Positions 63,511 through 64,000 of a DNA stretch of 64,000 nucleotides are shown piece after piece. Positions within the stretch are counted from its first letter, which is position 1. Each line of letters begins with the position of its first letter. Source of the stretch: Neorhizobium alkalisoli (GTDB lineage: Bacteria; Pseudomonadota; Alphaproteobacteria; Rhizobiales; Rhizobiaceae); assembly GCF_007829835.1 (NCBI RefSeq), contig NZ_VIWP01000007.1:62001-126000 (forward strand), given 5' to 3'. The translations under genes and the position numbers were made by a program. Under the pieces are notes generated by a model. It saw only the letters and a program-made list of their open reading frames with translations. It did not search any database and was not told the origin of the DNA.

Positions 63511-64000
63511 TTAGCGCGAGGCAACCGGCCGAACCAGCGGGGTGATGCGGCGGATGGTGACGCGGCGGTTTTCCGCGTTCGGGCCATCGGTCTGCACCTT
63601 CAGATACTGCTCGCCATACCCTTGCGTCGTCAGGTTTTCCGGCGGGATGCCGAAGGCGTCCGAGAGAACCCGGGCAACGCTTTCGGCGCGCTGGTCGGAA
63701 AGGACGAGATTGCTCTGGTCCGAGCCGACCGCGTCGGTATGGCCTTCGATCAGGAAGGTTTCCGAAGGATCCTTCTGCAGCACCTTGTTGATCGCATCCG
63801 CCACCTTGCGCAGCGAACCGGCCTGGCTCATCGGAACCTCGGCGCTGCCCGTGGCAAAGGTGATCGTATCGAGGTCGATACGGCGCACCTTGTCGCGGAT
63901 ACGGGCCGAATAACGCACCTCGTCCAGCGAATAGACGCGCTCGACATTTTCAACCGGCGGCTGTTCGAGGAACTGGTAATAATCGCGGTTCGGATCCCTC
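63511..64000 (-). CDS. OmpA-family protein, C-terminal part (cut by window edge)
   Basis: The visible 162 codons end in an OmpA/MotB-like peptidoglycan-binding domain: TITFATGSAEVP, FLIEGHTDAVGSDQSNLVLSDQRAESVARVL, GYGEQYLKVQTDGPNAENRRVTI. The frame continues open past the right edge, with RDPNRDYYQFLEQPPVENV upstream of the domain, so the start and any signal peptide are outside. It anchors the outer envelope to peptidoglycan. A GTG at 63918 is internal, not a start. Confidence 0.9.
   Translation of the reverse strand, partial: RDPNRDYYQFLEQPPVENVERVYSLDEVRYSARIRDKVRRIDLDTITFATGSAEVPMSQAGSLRKVADAINKVLQKDPSETFLIEGHTDAVGSDQSNLVLSDQRAESVARVLSDAFGIPPENLTTQGYGEQYLKVQTDGPNAENRRVTIRRITPLVRPVASR

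Overview
The window reads as a 64 kb stretch of chromosome from an alphaproteobacterium of the Rhizobiales, most likely the Rhizobiaceae (Rhizobium/Agrobacterium/Sinorhizobium relatives). The basis is a GC-rich sequence, a CckA-type cell-cycle kinase, a 2,113-residue growth-pole protein of the Agrobacterium GPR / Sinorhizobium RgsE type, a BluB vitamin B12 enzyme very close to the Sinorhizobium one, a class II DAHP synthase and a malic enzyme fused to a phosphotransacetylase-like domain. The species cannot be fixed from the sequence alone. I see no tRNA, rRNA, insertion sequence, prophage or CRISPR array, so this looks like core rather than accessory DNA. Both ends are cut: alaS at the left and an OmpA-family gene at the right.

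Layout. 0-8 kb: alaS, recA with a candidate SOS box, cckA, a FliO-like membrane protein and a dksA whose zinc finger has lost three of four cysteines. 8-15.5 kb: a SixA-like phosphatase, the ycjX/ycjF pair, the folate operon folP-folB-folK, a secreted DUF922 HExxH protein, a probable unannotated small RNA (about 14.5-14.64 kb), a [2Fe-2S] ferredoxin and an orphan Hpt phosphotransfer protein. 16-22.3 kb: the giant coiled-coil gpr gene. 22.5-31 kb: a homocysteine methyltransferase, a four-gene Mla-type lipid transport operon (permease with fused STAS domain, ATPase, MCE protein, lipoprotein), a dipeptide epimerase, an MFS transporter and a metallophosphoesterase. 31-38 kb: malic enzyme, a secreted protein, bluB behind a cobalamin riboswitch, and nadE with a TolB-like propeller.

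38-47.5 kb: a TadE/TadG pair, class II DAHP synthase, a second TadG with a von Willebrand-like region, glutathione reductase, rpiA with a DUF2059 gene, and gph. 47.5-53 kb: a YcbB-like L,D-transpeptidase, fumC, and a GGEEF diguanylate cyclase behind a leader rich in inverted repeats. 53-64 kb: DUF971, CPA2/Kef antiporter and PPOX flavoprotein in one operon; moaA; a phosphotransferase-fold protein with an altered catalytic loop; a small P-loop kinase; a large chemoreceptor; a DMT transporter; mobA and mobB; and the cut OmpA gene.

Several genes point to the same biology. CckA and GPR/RgsE act in polar growth and asymmetric division, and the L,D-transpeptidase, Mla system and OmpA protein shape the envelope of a pole-growing cell. 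moaA, mobA and mobB share the molybdenum cofactor pathway. The signals I would look at first are the small RNA with CU-rich loops, the paired inverted repeats upstream of the Tad genes and of the diguanylate cyclase, the recent 165-bp tandem duplication inside gpr, and the cysteine-poor DksA.
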